A stretch of 7,518 bases of DNA, from contig PMST01000218.1 of the NCBI GenBank assembly GCA_003168295.1, positions 10,344-17,861 of the forward strand. Direction: 5' to 3'. The notes under the pieces were generated by a model. It saw nothing but the letters and a program-made list of their open reading frames with translations, had not been told where the DNA came from and ran no database searches. The translations under genes were made by a program, and so were the position numbers. Source of the stretch: Actinomycetota bacterium. GTDB lineage: Bacteria > Actinomycetota > Actinomycetes > Streptosporangiales > Streptosporangiaceae. Positions 1 to 6,602 of this stretch are shown here, in pieces; positions within the stretch are counted from its first letter, which is position 1, and each line of letters starts with the position of its first letter.

Positions 1-102
1 GGCGTCGCCGACGGCCGCGACGACGTCGTGTCCGTGGTCGGCGAATAGCCGGGTCAGGCCCTCCCGCAGCAGCATCTGGTCTTCGGCGATCACGACGCGC
101 AT
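1..102 (-). CDS. Response regulator, NarL/LuxR type (N-terminal 34 codons, partial)
   Basis: Reading leftwards from ATG at 102, the 34 visible codons begin MRVVIAEDQMLLREGLTRLF, the standard opening of a receiver domain. It shows a hydrophobic first strand, the acidic pair E7-D8 that helps bind magnesium, and then the amphipathic first helix. The phospho-acceptor aspartate and any helix-turn-helix output domain lie outside the window. The gene directly follows the histidine kinase, whose TGA (92-90) lies 13 nt inside this gene, so the two are probably translationally coupled. DesK-class kinases are almost always paired with NarL-type regulators, and the NarL/LuxR-type assignment rests on that pairing rather than on a visible output domain. 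GGAG lies about 5 nt before the ATG (GGAGCTGCCATG). It should act in the cytoplasm as a DNA-binding partner of the kinase; its targets cannot be read here. Confidence 0.9.
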   Translation of the reverse strand, partial: MRVVIAEDQMLLREGLTRLFADHGHDVVAAVGDA

Positions 103-1964
103 GGCAGCTCCGCTACCAGCCGGGTGCCAGCGCCCGGCTGGCTGTCGACGGTCATCCGCCCGCCCTGGGCGGCGATCCGGTCGGACAGACCGCGCAGCCC
201 GCTGCCGCGGTCCGGGTGCGCGCCGCCGACGCCGTCGTCCGCGACGGTGAGCTCGAGGCGCCCGTCCGCGCACTGGACGCGCACGTGGACGTTCGTCGCC
301 GCGGCGTGCTTATAGGCGTTGGTGAGCGCCTCGCAGGCCACGAAGTACGCGGTCGCCTCGATGTCGGCGGGGTGCCGTTCCGGCCCGACGTGCAGGTCGA
401 CCATCATCGGCGTGCGGCTGGCCAGTTCCCGCAGCGCGGCGTCCAGGCCGTCGTCCAGGTGCGCAGGACGTACTCCGTTGGCGAGCTCCCGCAGCTCATT
501 GATGGCCAGCATGAGCTGGTCGACGGCGGCGTCGATGCCCTGGCCGGCCGGCGTGCCGGCCAGGCCCATCTGGGCGTGCCGCAGCGTCAGGCCGACGCTG
601 ACGAGTCGTTGCTGGGCGCCGTCATGCAGGTCGCGTTCGAGCCGCCGGCGCTCCTCATAGCCCGCGGCCACGATCCGGGCCCGGGAGGCCTCCACCTCAT
701 CGAGCTGGCGGCGCAGCTCCGCCCGCAGCCGGCCGATCTCGACCGCCAGTCCCACGCGTTCCACGAGTTCGACCAGCAGGCGGTCCGCCGCCCAGTCGTC
801 CGCGTATGACAGGACGCCCAGGGGCACCCCGGCCCGCTCGACGACCCGGCGCGTCCGTCCGTCACCGCTTACCGGGTCCGGAACGGCCTCGTCCGGCAGC
901 ACAAATGTCAGCTCGACGTCGGTCCGGCCGGTCACCGCCCGAAGCAGCTCAGGCAGTTCCTCGGGACTGGCCTGTCCCGTGCGCAGCGCCTCGAGGTATC
1001 CGTCGACGCGGGACATCGCCCGGTGCCGGGCCGAACGGAACCGGCGGTCCACCCACTCCTGGATCCGCGCCCGCAGCGGGCGGAACGCCACCGCGGCCGT
1101 AACCGTCGCCGCGGCGGTCACCCAGGCCGAGCCGTGTCCGCCGGCCAGCGCGCCGAGGACCAGGGCCACCGCCGCGTACGCGGCCGCGAGCAGCGCGGTG
1201 AGCAGGCCGTAGACCACGGTCTGATGGATGATGAGGTCGATGTCGTACAGCCGGTACCGCAGGATCGCGACGCAGATCGCGGCGGGCAGCGCCGTCACCA
1301 CCACGGCGATGGCGAGCTGCACCGGAACGCTGTCGTCGTAGAAGAAGATCGCCAGCGGCCCGACGACGGCGAGCAGGCTCACCACATACGCGACCCACTT
1401 CAGCTGCTCGCGCTCGACCCCGTTCGACCGCCATACCCTGACCGCCAGGACGGCGCACGACGCGACGAGAACCGTCCCGAACATCGCGGCCCCGATTGTG
1501 GAGACGGTGCTCGCGGCGGGACCTATGACGCTTCCGGCCGTCATCGCCACGGCCGCCACTATGCCGGCCAAGACCAGGCTCCGGCGGACTGTCCCGATGT
1601 CGCGGCCGGTGGGGAACAGCAGGATGATGATCGCGATCGAACCGATGTCGGGCCAGGTCAGCCACACGCTGAGCCAGGCGCAGGTCGCGGCAGCGGGCCA
1701 GCTCGCGTGGTAGCCGTATCCCTCAAAGAACTCGATCCACGCGGCCACGACGCCGACCGCGAGCATCAGCCAGCCGAGCGGATTGCTGCGGTGCCGGGAC
1801 GAGATCAGCACCCCGGCCAGGGCCAGGCCGAGCGCGTTGAGCGGGTAGAACACGGTGTCGTACCAGCCTTCGTGGCCGGCCGAGATCGGCACCGACACGA
1901 CCGCGCCGACCAGCGCGACCGCGAACCACGTCGCGGGCAGCGCACGCATGCCGAACCGCACCAT
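90..1964 (-). CDS. Membrane sensor histidine kinase, HisKA_3 / HATPase_c (NarL/DesK class)
   Basis: A 624-aa kinase that autophosphorylates on histidine and passes the phosphate to the regulator encoded next to it. Residues 1-300 are a hydrophobic sensor with about nine or ten membrane segments, including RYRLYDIDLIIHQTVVYGLL (236-255), a pattern common in actinobacterial membrane kinases. Residues 300-405 form a linker or small sensor domain, and about 408-440 a coiled coil. The phospho-acceptor is H447 in ERDLHDGAQQRL. The ATPase domain has N549 (ACEALTNAYKH), the G1 box DDGVG (576-580) and the G2 box GSGLRGL (587-593). All catalytic motifs are present, so it should be active. The frame is open 16 codons further upstream, but that part is Cys/Arg-rich and unlike a kinase start. 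ATG 1964 also lies exactly six bases after an extended -10 element, fitting a leaderless message. The stimulus cannot be inferred. Confidence 0.95.
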   Translation of the reverse strand: MVRFGMRALPATWFAVALVGAVVSVPISAGHEGWYDTVFYPLNALGLALAGVLISSRHRSNPLGWLMLAVGVVAAWIEFFEGYGYHASWPAAATCAWLSVWLTWPDIGSIAIIILLFPTGRDIGTVRRSLVLAGIVAAVAMTAGSVIGPAASTVSTIGAAMFGTVLVASCAVLAVRVWRSNGVEREQLKWVAYVVSLLAVVGPLAIFFYDDSVPVQLAIAVVVTALPAAICVAILRYRLYDIDLIIHQTVVYGLLTALLAAAYAAVALVLGALAGGHGSAWVTAAATVTAAVAFRPLRARIQEWVDRRFRSARHRAMSRVDGYLEALRTGQASPEELPELLRAVTGRTDVELTFVLPDEAVPDPVSGDGRTRRVVERAGVPLGVLSYADDWAADRLLVELVERVGLAVEIGRLRAELRRQLDEVEASRARIVAAGYEERRRLERDLHDGAQQRLVSVGLTLRHAQMGLAGTPAGQGIDAAVDQLMLAINELRELANGVRPAHLDDGLDAALRELASRTPMMVDLHVGPERHPADIEATAYFVACEALTNAYKHAAATNVHVRVQCADGRLELTVADDGVGGAHPDRGSGLRGLSDRIAAQGGRMTVDSQPGAGTRLVAELPCAS

Positions 1965-1979
1965 GCCACGATTATGACA
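1965..1979 (-). promoter_or_regulatory. Extended -10 promoter for a leaderless kinase mRNA
   Basis: On the minus strand, TGTCATAAT occupies 1979-1971: a TGn extension followed by CATAAT (5 of 6 to TATAAT). Six bases (CGTGGC) separate it from the ATG at 1964, so a transcript starting at the usual distance would begin on the A of the start codon. There is no convincing -35 hexamer at 17-18 bp and no Shine-Dalgarno sequence, which agrees with an extended -10, leaderless arrangement. The start of transcription is inferred, not measured. Confidence 0.55.
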
Positions 1980-2023
1980 ACGGCAACGAGCCGCGCACAT
2001 GCGTGCAGCCACTTATCCGCGAC

Positions 2024-2039
2024 CGGGTGCGCGCACCCG
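2024..2039. repeat. 16-bp perfect palindrome between divergent genes
   Basis: CGGGTGCGCGCACCCG is self-complementary over all 16 bases. It lies about 60 bp upstream of the kinase start and 75 bp upstream of the divergent membrane-protein start, a fair position for a regulator site. In GC-rich DNA short palindromes also arise by chance, so a binding role is only a suggestion. A second, shorter dyad (CCCGA-G-TCGGG) lies at 2055-2065. No clear plus-strand -10 was found in this 149-bp gap. Confidence 0.3.
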
Positions 2040-2113
2040 CGCGCAGGCACCTGCCCCGAGTCGGGTGGCCGCACGGCTGCCCGCCGGGCCGCGGGCCAGG
2101 CACGGTAGCGGAC

Positions 2114-2668
2114 ATGAACAACACCCGTGTCAGCGCCCTGATCGCCGTGCCGGTCACCGCGATCGCCGTCCTCTACGCCGCTGCCTGCGCCGCCTTCAGC
2201 TGGGAACCATCCCTGGGCTGGCTGATCCAGGCCCTCATCCACATCGGCGAACTCGCTGGTGTCGTCGCGCTCGCATCATCCGGCGCGGTCGGCGCCAGCC
2301 GCCCGGGCCGGGCCGGCCTCGCCGTCGCCACCACCGGCCAGATCGTGCTCGCGGTGGCCGAGGTCGTCTGGCCGCGCCAGCCGGACCTCGGCAACGTCCT
2401 GTTCGGGATCGCCCCCATCCTCACCGGGGTCGGCCTCATCACCGCCGGCGTCACGCTGGTCCGCGCCGACCGCGGCCGCTGGCTGCCGCTCGCGCTCGGC
2501 GTCTACACCATTGCCGTCCTCGTCCCGGTGGAGATCGCCACCGGCGGCCCGCCCGCGACCCTGGCGCTGGCCAGCATCGCCGTCTGGGATGTGCTCTGGC
2601 TGATGCTCGCGCTGTCTGTGCTCAGCCCCGCGCCCGTGCGCCGCCCCGCCCGGGTCGTCGTGCGGTGA
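2114..2668 (+). CDS. Unrecognised six-helix integral membrane protein
   Basis: A 184-aa protein made almost entirely of hydrophobic helices, at about residues 7-28, 36-58, 66-86, 95-116, 121-141 and 149-170, with a short basic C-terminus (RRPARVVVR). I do not recognise a family. No catalytic or metal-binding motif stands out; the few charged or polar residues in or near helices are E47, E83, E140 and D159. ATG 2114 is preferred to the in-frame ATG at 2003, because the 37 residues between are Arg/Pro-rich with no membrane or domain character and the first helix begins just after 2114. No good ribosome site precedes it. It is divergent from the two-component kinase, so it could be one of that pair's targets, but this is only positional inference. 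A hairpin terminator follows its stop. Confidence 0.8.
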   Translation: MNNTRVSALIAVPVTAIAVLYAAACAAFSWEPSLGWLIQALIHIGELAGVVALASSGAVGASRPGRAGLAVATTGQIVLAVAEVVWPRQPDLGNVLFGIAPILTGVGLITAGVTLVRADRGRWLPLALGVYTIAVLVPVEIATGGPPATLALASIAVWDVLWLMLALSVLSPAPVRRPARVVVR

Positions 2669-2675
2669 CCTCGCT

Positions 2676-2708
2676 GGAATGTGCGCTCCAGGTCGGGGCG
2701 CACATTCC
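2676..2708 (+). terminator. Hairpin terminator after the six-helix membrane protein
   Basis: GGAATGTGCGCTCC pairs with GGGGCGCACATTCC over 14 base pairs, including one G-T wobble, around a five-base loop (AGGTC). The outer 11 pairs are perfect. It begins 8 nt after the TGA at 2666-2668. There is no U-tract, which is usual for actinobacterial hairpin terminators. It separates the upstream gene from the promoter that begins at 2774. Confidence 0.7.
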
Positions 2709-2773
2709 GGCCATCCGGTCCGCCCGCAACTGCACCCAAAACCCACGGCTCTTGACCGCTGAGTTCGCACTTG

Positions 2774-2808
2774 ATGACAGTGCCGCATGGCGGTGTTAGC
2801 TTGGACAT
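2774..2808 (+). promoter_or_regulatory. Promoter for a leaderless small-protein / BrkB transcript
   Basis: A -35 hexamer ATGACA (2774-2779, 5 of 6 to TTGACA) is followed by a 17-bp spacer and a -10 hexamer TAGCTT (2797-2802), which fits the actinobacterial TAnnnT form. Six bases further on is the ATG at 2809, so the predicted +1 is the A of that codon and the message would be leaderless. There is no spaced Shine-Dalgarno sequence, which supports this reading. Confidence 0.65.
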
Positions 2809-2988
2809 ATGCCTTATGGGCCGTACGGACGTGGCCCGGTCTACATGGCTGTGGCTGGCTTCGTCGCCGTCGTCGCGCTGAGCGTCGGCGTCCTGATGCT
2901 GATCGACCACAAGAGCAGCCGAGGCGTCATCTTCATCGTCGCCGCGGTGGTGGCGGCTATCGTCGCGGTGTCCGCGCGGCCTCGTTGA
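2809..2988 (+). CDS. Small two-helix membrane protein (59 aa)
   Basis: This 59-aa frame begins MPYGPYGRGPVYMAVAGFVA. After a short Gly/Pro/Tyr-rich head come two hydrophobic helices, at about residues 13-33 and 39-56, joined by a charged turn (IDHKSSRG), and the protein ends in RPR. This alternation of hydrophobic helix, charged turn and helix is what a genuine small membrane protein looks like. The start is fixed by the promoter, whose predicted +1 falls on this ATG. The gene overlaps the following BrkB-family gene by 4 nt (TTGA), so the two products are probably made together, and this one may be a partner or regulator of the larger protein. No family is recognised and the function is unknown. 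Confidence 0.72.
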   Translation: MPYGPYGRGPVYMAVAGFVAVVALSVGVLMLIDHKSSRGVIFIVAAVVAAIVAVSARPR

Positions 2989-3875
2989 CGCGCCGCAGTT
3001 TCGGACGGGTCAGGCGCGATCTCCGGGTCAAAGACCTTTACCGGCGCGGCAAGGAGTTTGAACTCATGGAACGGGCCATGGGCTTCGCCGCCCTGGCCAT
3101 GCTCACCTTGTTCCCGCTGCTCGTCGTCGTCGCTGCCGCCGGCGCCGTCTCGCGTCACGGCCTCGCCAGATGGGTGGTCTACGGCATGGGCCTGAACGGC
3201 TCCTCTGCTCAAGCGGTGGTACAGCTCTTTTCCGCGCCCAGCCGGGTCCTGGGCACGACGAGCGTCTTTAGCGTCTTGCTGGCGGCCGTTTTCGGGGTGA
3301 CGTTCGCGGGCAGCGTGCAGACCGGGTTCGAAAGGATCTGGGGCCTTCTCGCTGGACCGTGGCACAGAATCTGGCGTCAGGCGGTGTGGCTGGTCGTCCT
3401 CATCGCCTATATCTACGCGGCGGCCACGGTAGGCCCTTTGACACACCATGCGCCGGCCGAGACGGTGATCCGGGTGTCGGTGGCGGTAGTGCTCGGCCTC
3501 GCCTTCTTCTGGTGGGGGCTTCGCTTCCTGGTCGGCAGCCGGGTGAGCTACCTGGCGGCGATGCCCGGCGCGGTGGCCACGGTGGCGTTCCTGGCTGGCC
3601 TGCGGGCCTTCTCCGCCTCGGTCTTCCAGCCGCTCATCGTCTCGAACGCGGTCACCTACGGGGCGCTGGGCACCGTGCTGATCGTGCAGTCGTGGCTGAT
3701 CGGCGTCGGCTGGGTTATCTATGGCGGCCAGTTGTTCGGGCGCTGGTTCCACGACGGGTGGCTTCGGGCCTGGGCGGAGAACCACTGGGGCCACAGGCAG
3801 CCGGGCGGCGGAGGGGAGGGCTACAGGCAGGACAGCGAGCCGGCCCACGGGGATCCGAACAAATCGCCTCAGTAG
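2985..3875 (+). CDS. YihY/BrkB-family (UPF0761) inner membrane protein
   Basis: A 296-aa protein of the YihY/virulence factor BrkB family, membrane proteins of unsettled biochemical role that have been linked to envelope or transport functions. Family features are the amphipathic lead-in (LYRRGKEFELMERAMGFAAL) running into TLFPLLVVVAAAG (41-53), the FAGSVQTGFERIWG segment (107-120), and the C-terminal NAVTYGALGTVLIVQSWLIG block (221-240) followed by WVIYGGQLFG. About six helices fall at 33-53, 91-113, 133-152, 160-182, 187-210 and 222-248, then a polar tail. The proposed start is TTG 2985, whose overlap with the preceding TGA gives TTGA coupling and a length typical of the family. ATG 3066 would cut off the conserved lead-in. 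The frame is open back to 2787, but that stretch is out-of-frame translation of the small gene. Start confidence is moderate; family confidence is high. Confidence 0.87.
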   Translation: MTRRSFGRVRRDLRVKDLYRRGKEFELMERAMGFAALAMLTLFPLLVVVAAAGAVSRHGLARWVVYGMGLNGSSAQAVVQLFSAPSRVLGTTSVFSVLLAAVFGVTFAGSVQTGFERIWGLLAGPWHRIWRQAVWLVVLIAYIYAAATVGPLTHHAPAETVIRVSVAVVLGLAFFWWGLRFLVGSRVSYLAAMPGAVATVAFLAGLRAFSASVFQPLIVSNAVTYGALGTVLIVQSWLIGVGWVIYGGQLFGRWFHDGWLRAWAENHWGHRQPGGGGEGYRQDSEPAHGDPNKSPQ

Positions 3876-3907
3876 TGGGGCAGGCGGCGCTCGATCACCC
3901 AGACGCC

Positions 3908-4226
3908 TTAGCAAGCCCGGCCTGTGAGGGAAACGGGCGCCCGTCTGCGCGGGGGCTTATTTGTGCTGGGGGACTGCGCCAAGAAACCCGTCTTCATTGG
4001 CGTGTCCGCCCTGCCCTCGGCAAACGCGATGGTCCGCGTCCGCAAGATGGTTCCGGGTGCGTCGTGCGCCAGCGATCCGCTCCACGGCTGCGCCGGGTCT
4101 CGGTGGGCCTCCGCCGCACGCCGCAACAGCGACGCCGACGGTGAGGATTGCCGCCGTCATCAATGCGGCGCGCAATCGCGGTCGCCGTCTCGGCTCGCTA
4201 TAGGTCTCTTGCGGGATGTAGTGCAT
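3908..4226 (-). pseudogene. Frameshifted, truncated lipoprotein gene; possible secretory-lipase-type hydrolase
   Basis: ATG 4226 follows GGAGG by four bases and lies 21 nt after the permease stop, so it is well placed as the fourth operon gene. Its first 40 residues are a clear lipoprotein signal: a basic stretch (EPRRRPRLRAAL), a hydrophobic core (MTAAILTVGVAVA) and a lipobox ending AAC-GGG. In that frame the text then becomes Arg/Gly-rich with ordinary third positions and stops at 3957. The frame one base downstream has strongly G/C third positions from about 4115 and reads PWSGSLAHDAPGTILRTRTI, then ADTPMKTGF, ending at 3908. This resembles the N-terminus of actinobacterial secretory-lipase-type alpha/beta hydrolases (pattern APGTvLrTR..., PTPxK). 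I read it as a lipoprotein hydrolase broken by a frameshift near 4110-4125 and missing nearly all its catalytic domain. Alternatively it is an intact 89-aa lipoprotein. The lipase likeness is from memory of the family and is tentative. Confidence 0.45.
3913..3958 (+). terminator. Weak hairpin region between convergent genes
   Basis: AAGCCC (3913-3918) can pair with GGGCTT (3953-3958), enclosing a 12-bp perfect palindrome ACGGGCGCCCGT (3933-3944). The right arm is followed by TATTTGT on the plus strand. GCCCG/CGGGC pairings inside compete with this fold. The position after the BrkB-family gene is right for a terminator, but the outer stem is short. It overlaps the tail of the broken lipoprotein gene on the other strand. 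Confidence 0.3.
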
Positions 4227-4247
4227 AACGCCTCCGGGTTCGCGTGA

Positions 4248-5282
4248 TCAGTTCCGGCGGCGCCGGATCCACCAGAAGGAGGTACCTGACAGCGCCGCGG
4301 CGAGCGCGAGGAAGATCCCGGTTTCGTACCACTGGAGCGGCCAGTAGCGGCTCGCGGGCTGGTAAGTGACGCTTTGGTGCAAGTGGTAGCGCGCAAGGCA
4401 GGCGGCGATCTGGCTGACTGGGGGTGCTCCAGTCTTAGTCGGAGGGCCCGACGTGTTCGGGAAGAGGCAGTCGCTGTGCAAGTATCCGGCGACCACCTGG
4501 TCGGAGGAATCCTCCACCGGTGGGGCGGATATCACCCACGCGCCCTGCGGTACGGGCAGGTCGATATTGATTTCGGCACCGCCGTCGCTGGTGTAGACAC
4601 CGGTGAACCGGCTCGCGGTGGTCTTGTTGATGGGGAAGGTGACTGTGGTGGAGGGCAGCAGGTTGGGGCGGATGAGGGTGGGCACGAGGATCTGGATGCC
4701 GGCGAACACCGCGACGGTCACCGCCATCGCGGGAATGGTGCGGCGCAATAGCAGTCCCGCAGTGGTACCCAGCGCAAAGGCGAAGGCGGCGTAGGCGAGC
4801 GGGACGATGTCGCGTGAGGAGAAGGTCACGGCTGCGAACCGGCTGCCGTTGATGTGGTCGAGCGGCCCGGCCCACCAGGTCAGCAGGTAGCTGAGCACCG
4901 CGGCGGCGGCGATCGAGGCGATGCCGACGCCGGCTAGCTTGAACGCAAGCCACCGGGTGCGCGTCACGCTCTGGTTCCAGGCGACCTGGTCGGTGCCCGT
5001 CTCAACTTCACGGGCGATCAGCGGGGAGCCCCAGAAAATGCCGATCAGCCCCGGGGCGGCGATCACGAGGAGCTGGGCAAGATTGAGCTCGCCGTCGTAA
5101 CTCTGCCCGAACCGGCTGAGCACGTCGCTGCAGTCGTGGTGCGGTGTGCAGGCGGCCAGGTCGGCGCTGTAGGCGTGGTGCATCTGGAGCCCGGTGATCA
5201 GGAAGTAGATCGCGGCCGCGGCGAGGATGGCCAGTGCGGCGAGGGCCTGGGCGCGGAATTGACGCCAGGTGAGCCAGATCAT
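4248..5282 (-). CDS. ABC transporter permease (ABC-2 type)
   Basis: A 344-aa membrane subunit that should pair with the ATPase encoded just upstream. It starts with a cytoplasmic MIWLTWRQFRAQ segment, typical of actinobacterial permeases of this kind, then helices at about 14-32, 70-90, 115-135, 155-178, 183-205 and 318-338. IAREVETGTDQVAWNQSVTR after helix 2 is the expected coupling region that touches the ATPase. A large loop between helices 5 and 6 (about 206-315), with two cysteines, is probably outside the membrane. The tail WWIRRRRN is cytoplasmic. ATG 5282 overlaps the ATPase stop as ATGA; the 74 open codons further upstream are Arg/Pro/His-rich shadow of the ATPase gene. Only one permease gene is present, so a homodimer is likely. 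The substrate is not evident; cell-envelope stress or drug export is a guess from YtrA-type cassettes. Confidence 0.92.
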   Translation of the reverse strand: MIWLTWRQFRAQALAALAILAAAAIYFLITGLQMHHAYSADLAACTPHHDCSDVLSRFGQSYDGELNLAQLLVIAAPGLIGIFWGSPLIAREVETGTDQVAWNQSVTRTRWLAFKLAGVGIASIAAAAVLSYLLTWWAGPLDHINGSRFAAVTFSSRDIVPLAYAAFAFALGTTAGLLLRRTIPAMAVTVAVFAGIQILVPTLIRPNLLPSTTVTFPINKTTASRFTGVYTSDGGAEINIDLPVPQGAWVISAPPVEDSSDQVVAGYLHSDCLFPNTSGPPTKTGAPPVSQIAACLARYHLHQSVTYQPASRYWPLQWYETGIFLALAAALSGTSFWWIRRRRN

Positions 5283-6178
5283 CGCGCGTCTCCCGTCGTG
5301 CGCGTGGCGGTGCGGCGGCCGCGGCCGGCGGAGCGTTCCATGTAGGTCAGGACGAGGTCTTCCAGATCGAGGTGTTCCGCGGGCCAGCCCCCTGCGGGCA
5401 GCCCGGTCTGGCTGCGCACGATGAACGTGGACTGCCGGCCGGTGTGCTCGGACCAGATGACGTCGAGCTCCGGAGGAAGGTCGGTGTCCTGGCGGCGGGA
5501 GCACACGATCCGGTAGTGCTCCGCGAGCAGGTCCTCGGTTTCGCCGGCGAGCTGGACACGTGAGGCAACCAGGACGATCAGGTAGTCGCAGACGCGTTCC
5601 AGGTCGGAGACAAGGTGTGAGGAGAGGATGACGCTGGTGTCGTTCTCAGCGACCGACTCCATCAGGTGACGCAGGAAGTCGCGACGAGCAAGCGGGTCCA
5701 GGCTGGCCACCGGTTCGTCGAGGATGAGCAGCCCGGGCCGCTTGGCGACGGCGACAGTGAGGGCGAGCTGGGCACGCTGCCCGCCGGAGAGCTTGCCCGC
5801 CTTCTGCTTAGGCTCGAGGCCGAGCTGGTCGATACGGGCCTGCGCGAGCTTCGCATCCCAGCGGGGATTCAGCTTGGCGCCGAGCTTGAGATGATCGGCG
5901 ACGGACAGGCTCGCGTAGGTGGGGGTGTCCTGGGCGACGTAACCGACCCGCGCCAGCTGCGCGGGGCCAGCGGCGGGCTGTTCGCCCAGCACCTCGATGC
6001 GGCCCGTCGTCGGCGCGAGCATCCCGCAGGCGATCTTCAGCAGGGTGGTCTTGCCCGCGCCGTTGGGCCCGACCAGGCCGACGACACGGCCCGGCGGGAC
6101 CTCCAGGGTGCAATCGGCCAGCGCCTGACGCTGGCCGTATCTTTTGCCCAGCGCGTGAGCCTGCAGGACGGGATTCAT
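5279..6178 (-). CDS. ABC transporter ATP-binding protein (YtrB-like)
   Basis: A 299-aa cytoplasmic ATPase that powers the adjacent permease. All nucleotide-binding motifs are intact: Walker A GPNGAGKTT (37-45), Q-loop Q83, signature LSGGQ (130-134), Walker B LLILDEP (150-156), D-loop SLDP and the switch histidine H188 in SSH. About 215-299 is a C-terminal extension (HYRIVCSRRQ to VLTYMER), as in ATPases of GntR-controlled actinobacterial cassettes. It starts at ATG 6178, whose ATG overlaps the GntR stop as ATGA, and it ends in another ATGA overlap with the permease, so the three genes should be translated in step. Nothing is missing or truncated. The export direction is inferred from family relatives; the cargo is unknown. 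Confidence 0.95.
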   Translation of the reverse strand: MNPVLQAHALGKRYGQRQALADCTLEVPPGRVVGLVGPNGAGKTTLLKIACGMLAPTTGRIEVLGEQPAAGPAQLARVGYVAQDTPTYASLSVADHLKLGAKLNPRWDAKLAQARIDQLGLEPKQKAGKLSGGQRAQLALTVAVAKRPGLLILDEPVASLDPLARRDFLRHLMESVAENDTSVILSSHLVSDLERVCDYLIVLVASRVQLAGETEDLLAEHYRIVCSRRQDTDLPPELDVIWSEHTGRQSTFIVRSQTGLPAGGWPAEHLDLEDLVLTYMERSAGRGRRTATRTTGDAR

Positions 6179-6564
6179 ATCTTCTCTTCAACCTTCTCGC
6201 GGAGGGTGTTCTGGAACATCGCGTCGATGCCCGGCTCGGTCAGGCCCGCGGCACGGGCCTTCGCCAGCCATCCGCGCAGCTCCTGCTGAAGCGGGCCGTG
6301 CTCGGCGAGCGAGGCCTGGCCCAGCGACCGGGTGATGAAAGTGCCCACCCCCGGCTTGGCCGCGGCCAGTCCAAGGTGCTCGAGTTCGCGGTAGGCCTTG
6401 CTCACAGTGTTCGGGTTGATCGCCACCTTGGCGACCACCTCCTTGACCGTGGGCAGCTTGTCGCCCTCGGAGAGCAGCCCCAACAGCAGCGCCTGGCGCA
6501 CCTGCCCGACGATCTGCAGGTACGGGGCGATCCCGGAGCGTGCGTCAAGATGAAAGCTGATCAC
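6175..6564 (-). CDS. GntR-family repressor, YtrA type
   Basis: A 129-aa regulator, the usual size for the short YtrA group of GntR proteins. The winged helix-turn-helix covers about residues 8-78: ARSGIAPYLQIVGQVRQALL, then LPTVKEVVAKVAINPNTVSK (the recognition part) and the wing LGLAAAKPGVGTFI. A short helical C-terminus (84-129) would serve for dimerisation and perhaps ligand sensing, as YtrA proteins lack the larger effector domains of FadR or HutC types. The start is GTG 6564, giving MISFHLDARSG, the conserved family opening. GGAACGG lies upstream, but spacing is not ideal. It is first in the operon and probably represses its own promoter through the 32-bp dyad at 6571-6602. The inducer is unknown. 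Confidence 0.93.
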   Translation of the reverse strand: MISFHLDARSGIAPYLQIVGQVRQALLLGLLSEGDKLPTVKEVVAKVAINPNTVSKAYRELEHLGLAAAKPGVGTFITRSLGQASLAEHGPLQQELRGWLAKARAAGLTEPGIDAMFQNTLREKVEEKI

Positions 6565-6570
6565 TCGAAA

Positions 6571-6602
6571 TACCGTTCCGCTAGGCTACTAGGAGAATGG
6601 TA
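6571..6602. promoter_or_regulatory. 32-bp dyad operator for the GntR operon
   Basis: The segment fits TACCnTTCnnCTAGnnnn followed by the mirror half CTAGnnGAAnGGTA, with 11 of 16 positions matching between half-sites, in clean blocks of 4, 3 and 4. The centre is between 6586 and 6587. It covers the downstream half of the -10, the predicted +1 and most of the leader, so a dimer bound here would block initiation. The assignment to the adjacent GntR protein is inference from position and from the family habit of autorepression. Confidence 0.7.

Noticed and set aside
1965..2012. 16-residue N-terminal extension of the sensor kinase
   Set aside because: The Cys/Arg-rich extension has no kinase or membrane character, overlaps the likely promoter, and ATG 1964 fits the leaderless start.
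1023..2108. 361-codon open frame on the plus strand across the sensor kinase
   Set aside because: It is antisense to an intact kinase with all catalytic motifs; its product is Arg/His/Asp/Gln-rich low-complexity text typical of the complement of a G/C-rich gene.
2841..3914. 357-codon open frame on the minus strand opposite the BrkB-family gene
   Set aside because: It is Arg/Pro/Asp/His-rich with no domain or ribosome site, while the plus strand has a clear conserved membrane protein.
5283..5504. 74-residue N-terminal extension of the permease
   Set aside because: It overlaps the ATPase coding region in another frame, is Arg/Pro/His-rich, and the ATGA overlap at 5282 gives the conserved permease start.
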